From: Pyrenophora tritici-repentis
Taxonomy: Eukaryota > Ascomycota > Dothideomycetes > Pleosporales > Pleosporaceae
Assembly: GCF_003171515.1 (NCBI RefSeq)
Contig: NC_089391.1
Coordinates: 1,178,001-1,242,000 of the forward strand
Length of the DNA: 64,000 nt
Direction: 5' to 3'
Each line of letters starts with the position of its first letter. Positions within the stretch are counted from its first letter, which is position 1. Positions 24,941 through 34,387 of the stretch are shown here, piece by piece. A program made the translations under genes and the position numbers. Under the pieces are notes generated by a model. That model made no database searches. It was given only the letters and a program-made list of their open reading frames with translations, and had not been told where the DNA came from.

Positions 24941-26158
24941 ATGTAGCAATGATACCCAGTCCTACTCTTAGATGTCGCAATGATTCTGTCGGTCTTTGTG
25001 AATGCTGCCGTGATGGAATGTAACAGCCGACCAGAACTGTTCATTTGCCTAACTTTGAGTAGTAGTTAACCATGCAGCGGTGTATGGGTTGGCGAATGAA
25101 GACAAACAACGGCAGGAGCACAGGAGGATCATGAACAAGGCAGGAGCGCAGACGACTTGAACAAAAATAAGTTTACTCTGATACCTGAATCCCAACAATC
25201 TTCACCTCACCTATTTACTTTTGCCCAAGAATTCTTCATGCGCATGCCCCAGACTTCATAAGATACATGTCATGACCCCATCACGAAAGGCACGGTTGAC
25301 TACGAGCGCATTTCCATAGCCTCACTTGGGCATACTTCCAGCCCTCAGGTAGGTATGACTTGGGCGACACAAGTAAATAGAAGGAACCAAGTGCTGATCC
25401 TACAGGTTGTTCCTGCCCAGATATCCAGTTCGTTGTGGGAGAGGAAGGACGATTGAACTACGCCCTCTTTCGCCGAAACACGCGCAACCCAAGAGCATAG
25501 TATACGCTTACCGTCATCTAAAGTCGAATTCGCTCTCCAAACACACCATGCGCTAGAGACCCCATGCATTGTGGAATACAGTTTGCGTAGTAGGTAGGGG
25601 TAGAAAGGCTGCCGTCATGAACTTTGCTGACAACATGTATAGGATTATCTTCCGATGTACGATTTACCATGGAGACTTGCCCTACCCTAATAAGCATGTG
25701 TACCTTCTATACGACCTATTGCTTCGATTTGGCTATTCTGAACTGTACGAATCGTCGATATTGCGGCCGTCGGGGTACCTCTGCCAAAATGTGGTTCAGC
25801 ATCTCCAGATCCATGACCAGGCTCACCATTGGCGCATCCGACGCTGTTAACGCGAGCTTTGCTCGCGGATTAACAGCGTTGGTGTCTGCCAATATACATT
25901 TGTTTTATTCATTTCGATAAAAAAAACATGTCTTTTCAGAACGACAGCAACAGCAACAAGAGTTGGGATAGACGAGAGACAAGAAGTATGGAAGAGATCG
26001 CTAGCTGTTACCCATGAGTCATGCGCAGGGGGGCAAAGCGGATCGGGTGAGCTAAGAAAAACTGGGATCGGCATATAATCTCACCCACGGTTTGCCCTCT
26101 AATCGACATGCAGTTGCCTGCTTGATTTCTGGTTTAGAGCTGTTATTTTGACATCGAC
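24941..26158. other. gene-free region downstream of MTG2
   Basis: About 1.2 kb without supportable coding sequence. Apart from MTG2 3' sequence, the one clear structure is the hairpin at 25838-25882. Confidence 0.55.
25838..25882. repeat. long near-perfect hairpin
   Basis: ACGCTGTTAA (25841-25850) pairs with TTAACAGCGT (25870-25879), and CGCGAGC (25851-25857) pairs with GCTCGCG (25861-25867). The loop is TTT and there is a two-base GA bulge. Two more G-C pairs and a G-T pair extend the stem outward, for about 20 bp in all. No gene flanks it closely; its role is unknown. Confidence 0.85.
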
Positions 26159-26167
26159 TATATAAAT
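26159..26167 (+). promoter_or_regulatory. TATA box of the U6 gene
   Basis: TATATAAAT lies about 30 bp upstream of the inferred U6 start. That is the position of the TATA box in yeast SNR6, where it places TFIIIB for RNA polymerase III. Confidence 0.75.
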
Positions 26168-26187
26168 TACTTAATTGTATCATTCTT

Positions 26188-26286
26188 CGCCTTCGGGCAA
26201 TTGGTCAATTGAAACGATACAGAGAAGATTAGCATGGCCCCTGCACTAAGGATGACACGCTCAATCAAAGAGAAGCTACCATTTTT
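26188..26286 (+). ncRNA. U6 spliceosomal snRNA
   Basis: U6 snRNA forms the catalytic core of the spliceosome with U2. The sequence carries all its hallmarks. The 5' stem is closed by a UUCG tetraloop (GCC-TTCG-GGC, 26189-26198), then comes TTGGTCAATT. The conserved GAAACGATACAGAGA follows and includes the ACAGAGA box that pairs with the 5' splice site. Next are TTAGCATGGCCCCTGC, AAGGATGACACGC (U4/U2 pairing region) and a 3' stretch ending in a T run. The exact 5' end was placed from the hairpin and the TATA distance and may be off by a few bases. There is no intron, unlike the S. pombe gene. Confidence 0.95.
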
Positions 26287-26290
26287 TTTT
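26282..26290 (+). terminator. Pol III terminator (T9)
   Basis: A run of nine T directly after the conserved U6 3' end, the standard stop signal for RNA polymerase III. Confidence 0.9.
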
Positions 26291-26336
26291 GCATTTGACC
26301 TTGATACTTGCTCCTTGGAAAGTTGCTGTTTTGCGC

Positions 26337-26347
26337 GAGTTCGAATC
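26337..26347 (+). promoter_or_regulatory. candidate downstream B box of the U6 gene
   Basis: GAGTTCGAATC matches the core of the TFIIIC B box (GGTTCGANTCC) in the sense direction, about 47 bp beyond the T run. Yeast SNR6 also uses a B box downstream of its terminator, so this is a reasonable match in a plausible place. It is unproven. Confidence 0.5.
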
Positions 26348-26544
26348 TGTGCCATAACTCATCTATGTGTTCTTGCGTCTTTTTTTGCCAGCAAAGGATT
26401 GCCAGCCCGCTAGCTCGGCCCGGACCAGGAACATCAACCTCGGAAACTTTTATCCACCACATTCTTTCAGCAACTCAACACACAAGTCATAGATACTATG
26501 CAGTAAGCCACTCTAGGCCTTGATTTCCTTGCGCCATCCAGTCG

Positions 26545-26630
26545 CAAGATCAAGGCCAAAGGCAAAAAAAATGGTAGCTTCTCTTTGATTGAGCGTGTCA
26601 TCCTTAGTGCAGGGGCCATGCTAATCTTCT
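26545..26630 (-). pseudogene. inverted, 5'-truncated U6 copy with 3' flank
   Basis: Read on the minus strand, it matches the U6 gene from the middle of the ACAGAGA box through the T run without a visible difference. It then continues for about 25 bases into the 3' flank with a few changes. The 5' stem, the first third of the RNA and the TATA box are missing, so it cannot make U6. Homology past the terminator points to DNA-level duplication rather than insertion of a reverse-transcribed RNA. Confidence 0.9.
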
Positions 26631-26692
26631 AGCGGCGCCGCTGCGCGGCGAGCTATGGCGGCGAGCTCGCTGACGCTCGCTCATCCGCCATC
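26631..26692. repeat. GC-rich palindromes next to the U6 copy
   Basis: AGCGGCGCCGCT is a perfect 12-bp palindrome. Directly after it, ATGGCGG...CCGCCAT and CGAGC...GCTCG nest into a second hairpin. The block starts exactly where homology to U6 stops, so it may mark the breakpoint. Confidence 0.7.
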
Positions 26693-28185
26693 GACATGGT
26701 ACGGCAGCCGACTGTAGGCTGGGATGACCTGTCGCAGACTTCAATACATCGCCATGTTAGGAATTCGTGGCTGAACGCCGCCAGTATAGACTCAGTGGTT
26801 TGTCCTAGCTCGGCTCATACCCCGAGTCATTGTGCAGAAGATGAGCTATGTCATGTGGCATCCAGGAGTACTTCACATGTTTTCTCAGATCACAGTACGA
26901 TACGTCGTGCTATTTTGCGCGCGAGCTGTAAAACTTGTGGTTGCGACATTAAGTTGTGCGTTTTGGTAAGAGTGACACCAGAGGGTGTCTCGTGGTCCTG
27001 GATTGCTGTTTACCTTGACTTCGAATGACACGCCCGCCGGTAGCAAGCAAACCCCCAAACTACTTGTCGTTCTCCCCACCCGCATGCGCAACGATTCCTA
27101 GACTATAACCCATATCAATATAACCTTACCTATCTAAGCCCTTTACGCGCACTCGCTGTACCATCATGTCTCGAATAAAGCCTTGGTTCAACTATCCCGC
27201 CCGATCGAGAAAACTTGCGCGTAGTGTGAATACGTCGATGCTGATGGCACTGTAAGATAGCATGGGTGAGCTATCCAACTGCGTTTCGTATGATTCCTGG
27301 GTATATTGCTATGTGTTTTGACCATGGTATCCGCCATGTTACTGTGTTCCTGTATACCTGGTGAGCCCCGAGGACCTTAAGGTCATACAGGCCTATACTT
27401 GGCATTCGACGTATACGAATGTTATGGCAGCGGGAAAAATACCGCCGTACCACTGCTTCAATGTTTGGCGTTACTATCGTAGCTTTTTCTTAAGAATGCA
27501 TAGCATTTAGTTGCGACTTGGGAAGGATTTTGCATGTCATATTGTTTACAATTCTCTCCGAGAATATCTAAATAGTAGCGTAATGACTGCGTCTAGCAGA
27601 GCCGTGTACGAGAGGATACATAAGCAACTTCAACCTCGTCGTCGCCTGGCTTCCTCAAGAGTAGTGCGACGAACACATTCGAAGGCGATGTAGCCGCCTA
27701 GGACTTCCATATCAAATCAACTTAATATGATTACTATAGTCTAGATGTATAGAACAGGTAAGTTGCTGTAGATAGCACACAGAATTAGTAGTACAGAGGA
27801 ACCCCACCACCAACTAGACCCTCGTATGAAACACTTTCGGGGCGTTTCGCTAACATACATAGGAATGGTTCGACATCATCTAATGCTATTGGCAAGGTAC
27901 AGGAGTAATCCAGAGCCTATCAGCACTTAGACATGGCATGAGACCTCTCCGGAGGGTTTGCCTTACTCTAGGTGCAGTGAATAAGCCACTGAAACCTCGA
28001 AAGAGGTTTCTGAACGTAAACGCTGCTGGTGTTGGATTGGAAGCAACCGGGATCCTTTACTAGCCTATCAAACGCTGCAGTATATCCTCCGCGAGACATG
28101 CTCCGTGCGGTAGGAACCTTTTTTTCATTGATAGACTCCCTCCATTGGGTTCTGTTAAAGAAGGAAAATTGCTGGTGTACACTGG
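26693..28185. other. AT-richer gene-free interval
   Basis: About 1.5 kb with only short random open frames. It may be old, decayed repeat sequence running into the minisatellite. Nothing else is recognisable. Confidence 0.5.
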
Positions 28186-28960
28186 CTGTAGTTGTCTCGC
28201 TAGTATATAATCGATCTGATCTGTTAGTCTAGAGTGGTGGTAGTAGCCTCGCTAGTGGAGCTATCGGTGGTTTGGTGATATATATAGGTCGATATTTGCC
28301 TCCCTAGCGTACAAACGTTGTACCCTACTAGTGTTGTGCTGAATTCGGTAGTTACCCCGCTCGCAGAACTGTCTATCATTTGATGATGTATGTACGTACG
28401 TTGGTATTTATCCTGCTAGTATATAGCTATGGTCCTTTGATAGTGTCAAACTCACCTTAGTATTTGCCCTACCAGCAGAATTGTTAATTAGCTGGCGATA
28501 TACGTACGCTAGTATTTGCCCAGCTAGTACGTAACCAATCTATATAGACAATATCATATGTCGGTTTGTATCTGCCTAGCTAGTAAACAGCTCGTATTCC
28601 GATGTCTCAAATCACTCTAAGTCGTGACTTTCCAGGCATCTTTATACATATAGTATACGCCGGTATTTGCCCTAGTGTTATATAACCGTACACCATTGGT
28701 GTCTAATTCGGGGCGGTAGTTACCTCGCTCGTATGGAACACACGTCCTTCTCGTAATCCGTGTACGCCTGTATGGCTACACCATGAGGATTGACATAGTA
28801 TACGTTGGTTGGCAGGGTAGGTCGGTAGTTGTCTAGCTGGTGTGACCCCTACGTTTCCCCTGGTAATTTATGTGTGCCGGAAGACTACATGAGGATAAGG
28901 ACAGCATAAGCCGTTTGGTGGGGTACGTCGGTAGTTGTCTAGCTGATGTGAACCGTACGT
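28186..28960. repeat. decayed minisatellite, about 53-bp period
   Basis: A motif of the form GGTAKTTGCCTNGCTAGT recurs in diverged form. Copies begin near 28187, 28237, 28289, 28346, 28402, 28457, 28509, 28562, 28661, 28714, 28823 and 28929. Spacings are 50-57 bp or about twice that where a unit has decayed. The last two units share a longer match (GTCGGTAGTTGTCTAGCTG and a CGTTTCCCCT further on). Coding potential is nil. Confidence 0.75.
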
Positions 28961-29967
28961 TTCCCCTAGAGTTTCTAATTCCTACTTATTACAAAGACAC
29001 GTACGCACATGCGTAATAGATCGAAGCCATCGTCACTACTTGTATATATTACTACTTATTCAGTAGTTATTGTATACTCTATTAGCACAAACTCTAGACC
29101 GTACAATACTAAGGGCCTCCGTAGAACCACCAAATAACCTACCAAAAGAAAACCCCCGAACCCCCAACAAAAAAAATCAGCAAAGAAAAGGAAACAGCCA
29201 GCTACAAGGGTCGAACTTGCGCCAAGATTTCTTTTCACAACGGTATTGATAGGATCCACCCCTAACACGCATCCAGTGTTTAATGGGAAGACTTGACTTG
29301 ACTATTTCTGATGGGAGATTATTGAGTTAACTGCGATATATAGACGTTGTTTATATTAGGCGTGAGGTGAGGGACTTTTTGCTGGTGTGGAGGTGAGTGA
29401 AAGCGAATGCGTGCGTGGTGGGCCTAGCAACGGATGCGCGTGCAAACGCAGAGGTGAGGCAGAATAACATGGGCATAGGAGAAGGTCGAAAGCCGCGCGG
29501 ACATCTTGATATTCAACACCCGTCATAGTCAAAGGACATGCAGCAAGTGAAACGCGCGGTTAGGCTTTTGATAATTGATTATTTTGTATGCTAATAGCTA
29601 TATTATGGCCACTCCTGCCATGCATCCATCCAAACAGAGGTATCAAGTAATCCCATTCCCTTCCCATACCTTTCCATGACCATCATTACAAACGTCGTAC
29701 CAAAAAAAAAGAAGCAAGAGAACCAGCCTCTTTCTTATTTTCCATCCCGCACAAAGCATATCCAGATGCCGATCTCGCGCGCCCATGTGTATATACCAAC
29801 CCATGCCTATCCAAAAGACAAGCCCGCAATCCTAGGCACCATGGCCATGCTAAACTCAAAAGGAACGAAACGAAAAAAACGCCGCGCAATGCATGCAAGA
29901 TTCAACATGTCCAACTCGCTCTTTTCGCAAGTTCCACTCGCTGCGCCACAATAATACACCAACAGTA
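28961..29967. other. gene-free interval
   Basis: About 1 kb with poly-A stretches and no supportable gene. It includes the 3' side of the minus-strand gene that ends at 29968. Confidence 0.5.
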
Positions 29968-32900
29968 TTATATCCTACCACCCTCAACAATCTGCCTGCC
30001 GATCAATTCTAGCTCCCCACTCTCAGCAGTGCGTCTGCGTTCGAGCACCCATCTTCCTTCGCCGGCTTCGTCGTGTTCGCGTACATATGTCACGCTATCC
30101 GCCGCACTGCCCTTGCGACTGTGTCCACGGTTCCAGCCCCCGCCGCTGCCGTTGGGGGTGATGGGGCTGGAGTTTGATATTGGGGAGAGTCCCATCGAGG
30201 GCCGGCGCGGTCCGCCTGCTGACGTGGATACGGTGGGTGCGGAAGGCGATGAGAGCGAGGTATCGATGGAAGGCGGGTTCGGTGGCCGGTTGTGATGTTG
30301 TGCGAGGTAGGGCGACGGGAGAGGCATTGGGAATGGCGAGATGGGGAGAGAAACGGTCGAGGGTGAGGAGATGGGCATTCCAGTCGGCGACATGGCGAGA
30401 CTGAGGTTGTGCTGGGCGTACAACTCGGAGATTGGGGGTAGAAGTGGCGCTTCATTGCCGACGGTGTAGTTCATTGGACTGGACATGCTGTTGTAGTCAC
30501 TGCTTGTCAGTGTAGGACTCTCTGGACGGTCCTCGCCCTCTGAATCTTGTTCGCTCGAGCGGTCAGATTCGTACGCGCCATTAACAGCGTCCGTCAGACC
30601 ATCGTCGTCTTCTCCTTGGTCTTCTTCGCCTTCTTGTGAGCTGGACGGATGTTCTCTCATGCGATTGCCAACAGGACTTGAGGTCCGAGGAAGGAATTGC
30701 ATGCCCATAGGCGACGAAGTGCGCGGACTGTTAGACACGCTACCGGGTAAGCTGTTGGCACTGCCACCAAAAGCCCCCTTGCGTAACCTCAAAAGTGCGT
30801 CAAGGCTCAGCTCTTCTTCATCCGTCCCGGGGAAACCATACGGACTGAGACGAGCGAGATGTGCCAAACCGGGGCTAGTAATAGGCTGTTGCCCGTCGCG
30901 GAACTGGTTGAGGCTGATGAATGAATTGCGCGTGCTGTATTCACTGCGTTCTGTAATAGGCGTCAAGTTGGGTTCACGCACGGCGTTGCGCCCACTGACG
31001 GTTCGGCCAATTCCTGATGGGCCGAAGACGCCACCCCAAGCGCTGGGTGACTCGCCAGCTGCGGAAGCATAAAAACCAAATTCTTGCCCGTAAAAGCCTT
31101 CGTCGTCATAGGCCAGTGCTTCGGCGTTTGCAGCAGCGATGATTGGATCATCTTCCAAGGCAGAGTCAAAGTCGCTGTACTCGTAGTCGTCTACAAAGCT
31201 AGAGTCCATACCGTATACATCATTGTCCATTGGGAAGCTGATTGTGTCGACACTAAAGCGGCCGTCGTCAGGGACCAGGCTGGGTCGCGAGTTGCTTAGC
31301 GAGGGTAACTCGTCCGCATCAGAGCTAACATGGCCCGCATCAACGCTTGCTTTTCTAGAAAAACGGCCCTCGGCTTGAGCACGAGTCGCTGCGTCCGCCA
31401 AAGCACTATGGTATGCGGCTAAGTTGTCGAAACTGGGCACTGAATTCTGTTGCGCAACAGACGTCTTGTGCGCAAGTGAAGGATGTGACTTGTCCACACC
31501 CTTGGAAACTGTGTCGTCATCCGCATCATATCCAGTCTCTGAGTTTACGAGATCGTAAGGACGTGCTTGAACAGCAGGCGCTGATTCGCCTTCAGCAAAC
31601 TTAACTTTGCGCTCGTATAGCGGCCCGTTCGGATCGTCGAACACGCTTTCATCGAATTCAGCAGCGTCGATCTCATCTTGATCGCCAATAAGACCGTCAT
31701 CAAAGTACATGTCGTCGTCGAGATCGATGTTACTGAGGCTTCGCTGGTTGTTGGGAGCCATGGTATTCGCTGGCGCATCAGTCGCTTTGGTTGGAGAAGA
31801 GTTGCTACGTTCATCTACGCCTGCCAAACCTAGACCATGTGTCTGCATATTTGCTGCGCTTTGTCCATCAAATTGGACGGGCATGGGTGACATTTGCAAC
31901 TGCTGAATCATCTGCTCCGACATGGCGTATCCAATACGGTTCCCATGCATGTCGACGGGCGTCGGCATCTGTCCAAGTGGGTTTAATGGACTCAGCAGAT
32001 TATTCATGCCTGACTGTATGGACAAAGAGGAGAAATCGAAAGCGTTTATGCCAGAATCCAGCGTTTGGTCTCCTAGTCCTCCGCCAAACTCATCTTCCTC
32101 ACCCAACATGGGTATCTCCTCATCATACCCACCGTCCATGTCGTAGTCATCCATGCCATAGTCATCGTACTCGTCTTCGACAGAATGGGAGGATATCCGC
32201 GCCTGCTTCTTCTCCGCCTCTTTCGCTTTGTGTCGTTCCTCGAGGAGCTTCTCTTGCGCAGAGTCGGTGCCGCCTGAGGTCTGGAAACTGAATCTGGAGG
32301 CTCGACTGCTGAAGTGAGCGGGTAGACCAGCCGGTTGAAACGAGGGATCTGTGACTGATGTTGCTCTTGATCGTGCGGGGGGCGGCGGTGTTTTTGTAGA
32401 CTTTTTCTTTCGTGGTGTGACATCAGTAGAGACATCAATCGGCGACTCTGACTCTTGTACTGGCGAAAGAATGGATGGCCCGTTGTCAAAGGTATGCATC
32501 GACTGCCGGGGCGGCGGCGATGATTGAGGAGGAGGAGGAGGAGGAGGTGCTGTCTGAGGGGGCGGCGGCGGCGGCGAGTTCTTGGGCTGTGGTGGGGGAG
32601 GGGGGGATCGTCTAGGTGGTGCAAGCTGGGCAGAGTTCCGGGCGAGGAAATCCTTGTTGACCAACTGTTCGGCTCGTATAGCGGCTTGCGACTGCTCATA
32701 GCTGGTGTCGTCGTCAAAGTGTTCGTGGAAGACTGGTGTATGCTCCTTGTCCATCTTTGGTGGGCTGGCGCGATTGATTTCCTGCTGCACCTCGCCTCCT
32801 TCGGTTGCATTGCTGGAATATGCCCTGTTGAGCCTAGGCGCATTGAAGTCGTGAACAATCTTTCCACGAATCCTGGGGTCGTAGTCATCAGGCATGGGCG

Positions 32901-33624
32901 GGACGTTCGAGGGCGAGCGTTGGGTAACGAGCGACTCGTCTGCGAGTGGATCTAGTGTTTGGCCGGATCGCCGTCGCATGAGGAGCGTCATGGGATTGCG
33001 CAGGCTCATTCTGGATTTTGACTTGGTAGGCATTCCTGTAGGTGTGGATGTTCGCGAGTTGCCCGTGAGCTTGTCGCTGATTCCACTCAGTAGCGATGTC
33101 TGTGACTTTGAAAAAGTAGAATAGCTGGGGGATATGACAGAATGCGACGGGGTCTCGGACTGTGACATGGCCTGACCTGGTGCAGGCATGGCTCCCGAGA
33201 AGGACGGTACAGAGAGCAGCTTGTGCTCTTGGGTTGGCGACAAGGGGTCCTGAGCTCGCTGGGGTGGAGAAAGCATACCGTGATGCTGAGGTTTGCTGCC
33301 ACTACTTCCCCCACCGGTGCTGGGCGAATGCTGGCTAGCCGTGTATGGGGAACGATTAGGCGAGGCAGACGTTTCAAGCTTCGAGGCGACGCGCGTAATT
33401 GGCGGGAGTTGAGGCGGAAAGGGCGATATGGGCGAGGCAGAGGCGTGGCTGGCATTGTCGTTGAGGCGCGGTGAAAGGAAGTAATCGGTGTTATGCGATG
33501 CGGGCGAAGGCAAAGGATAGGCCGCGGGGCCTGGGACAGGCTCTGGGGAGGCCAGCGTCGAAGCATTGCGCCTCGCATGGCCGGGCCTCAGCTTGGAGAA
33601 GATGCTCGAACCTGAGGGCGCCAT
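29968..33624 (-). CDS. large, mostly disordered uncharacterised fungal protein
   Basis: Single-exon gene for a 1218-residue protein. The composition is dominated by Ser, Pro, Asp and Glu, and no folded catalytic domain is recognisable. Visible parts: a basic N-terminus (SIFSKLRPGHARR); a segment with KSRMSLRNPMTLLMRRRSG that looks like a short conserved basic helix; a motif YDPRIRGKIVHDFNAPRL near residue 245 that is probably the most conserved patch; proline runs of up to eight residues (about 340-375) suited to SH3, WW or profilin partners; and acidic regions rich in D/E with Tyr. The C-terminus RRRTAESGELELIGRQIVEGG is again folded-looking. This layout fits a scaffold or cell-polarity protein, but function is unknown. 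Many SP/TP sites suggest phosphorylation. Confidence 0.88.
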   Translation of the reverse strand: MAPSGSSIFSKLRPGHARRNASTLASPEPVPGPAAYPLPSPASHNTDYFLSPRLNDNASHASASPISPFPPQLPPITRVASKLETSASPNRSPYTASQHSPSTGGGSSGSKPQHHGMLSPPQRAQDPLSPTQEHKLLSVPSFSGAMPAPGQAMSQSETPSHSVISPSYSTFSKSQTSLLSGISDKLTGNSRTSTPTGMPTKSKSRMSLRNPMTLLMRRRSGQTLDPLADESLVTQRSPSNVPPMPDDYDPRIRGKIVHDFNAPRLNRAYSSNATEGGEVQQEINRASPPKMDKEHTPVFHEHFDDDTSYEQSQAAIRAEQLVNKDFLARNSAQLAPPRRSPPPPPQPKNSPPPPPPQTAPPPPPPPQSSPPPRQSMHTFDNGPSILSPVQESESPIDVSTDVTPRKKKSTKTPPPPARSRATSVTDPSFQPAGLPAHFSSRASRFSFQTSGGTDSAQEKLLEERHKAKEAEKKQARISSHSVEDEYDDYGMDDYDMDGGYDEEIPMLGEEDEFGGGLGDQTLDSGINAFDFSSLSIQSGMNNLLSPLNPLGQMPTPVDMHGNRIGYAMSEQMIQQLQMSPMPVQFDGQSAANMQTHGLGLAGVDERSNSSPTKATDAPANTMAPNNQRSLSNIDLDDDMYFDDGLIGDQDEIDAAEFDESVFDDPNGPLYERKVKFAEGESAPAVQARPYDLVNSETGYDADDDTVSKGVDKSHPSLAHKTSVAQQNSVPSFDNLAAYHSALADAATRAQAEGRFSRKASVDAGHVSSDADELPSLSNSRPSLVPDDGRFSVDTISFPMDNDVYGMDSSFVDDYEYSDFDSALEDDPIIAAANAEALAYDDEGFYGQEFGFYASAAGESPSAWGGVFGPSGIGRTVSGRNAVREPNLTPITERSEYSTRNSFISLNQFRDGQQPITSPGLAHLARLSPYGFPGTDEEELSLDALLRLRKGAFGGSANSLPGSVSNSPRTSSPMGMQFLPRTSSPVGNRMREHPSSSQEGEEDQGEDDDGLTDAVNGAYESDRSSEQDSEGEDRPESPTLTSSDYNSMSSPMNYTVGNEAPLLPPISELYAQHNLSLAMSPTGMPISSPSTVSLPISPFPMPLPSPYLAQHHNRPPNPPSIDTSLSSPSAPTVSTSAGGPRRPSMGLSPISNSSPITPNGSGGGWNRGHSRKGSAADSVTYVREHDEAGEGRWVLERRRTAESGELELIGRQIVEGGRI

Positions 33625-34387
33625 GACGGTGTTTCGTGTTACTTTGACGCGGCGGCAGGGAGTGACAGTGGGGGGACGAGCTGGGGCTGCGTCGGGCGAC
33701 TACGGTGCCTCTCAGCGAGGCCATGTACCAAAGTACACCATAGCTGGGCGGAGAGGAAGGTATATGACGGGCCTTATCAAGCGGCGAAAGCAAAAGTTGG
33801 TGATGGGGATTCCGACTGTCGTACGGGCCTTTGGCGGCGCGGGCATGCAATTGCGCGCCGGCGATGTGCAGGGCGCGAACAGGGAAAATAGGTGCCGAAG
33901 CGGACGGATGCGACAGTCTCGTCCAGGCTGCAGGTGGGAAAACGGTGCTATGCTGTTTCTTGGAGGCTTCCCGCGACTGCTGAGGCGTCTGCGCTGGGAC
34001 TCTCCCAACACCAAAGATTCATGCCTTGGCCGCTAGCAGGGGCTTCCTCCCGCACCAGTCCGTCCCCACTGTGCTCTTTGGAACGCTCCTGCAACGGCCG
34101 CCTTCCCGCCCACTCGCTGCCCGCTAGGAACACGGCTGCACAACTACACAATCCGCTGGTCCAATGACTGCACATTCTCCCATATCCGCATCGGGAAAAA
34201 ACTGACCCCAACATGTCACTCCATTGACAGCAGACCGGTCCGTTTACATCGAGACCCTGATGACGTTTGCATGTGAAGCTGCATGTACACAAAGCTCGCT
34301 GCACTAGCCGTGCGACTATTTTCACCAAGTGCTTTTTTTGACTCAGCATTTCATTCGAGCTACTACGCTAGAGCTATCCTTCAATCT
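33625..34387. other. intergenic, 763 nt
   Basis: Promoter of the disordered-protein gene and 3' end region next to the carboxypeptidase gene. No supportable site. Confidence 0.5.

Noticed and set aside
29200..29285. tRNA-like T arm on the minus strand (GCAAGTTCGACCCTTGT)
   Set aside because: The T stem and loop are good, but no matching acceptor stem or anticodon stem can be drawn, so at best it is a tRNA relic.
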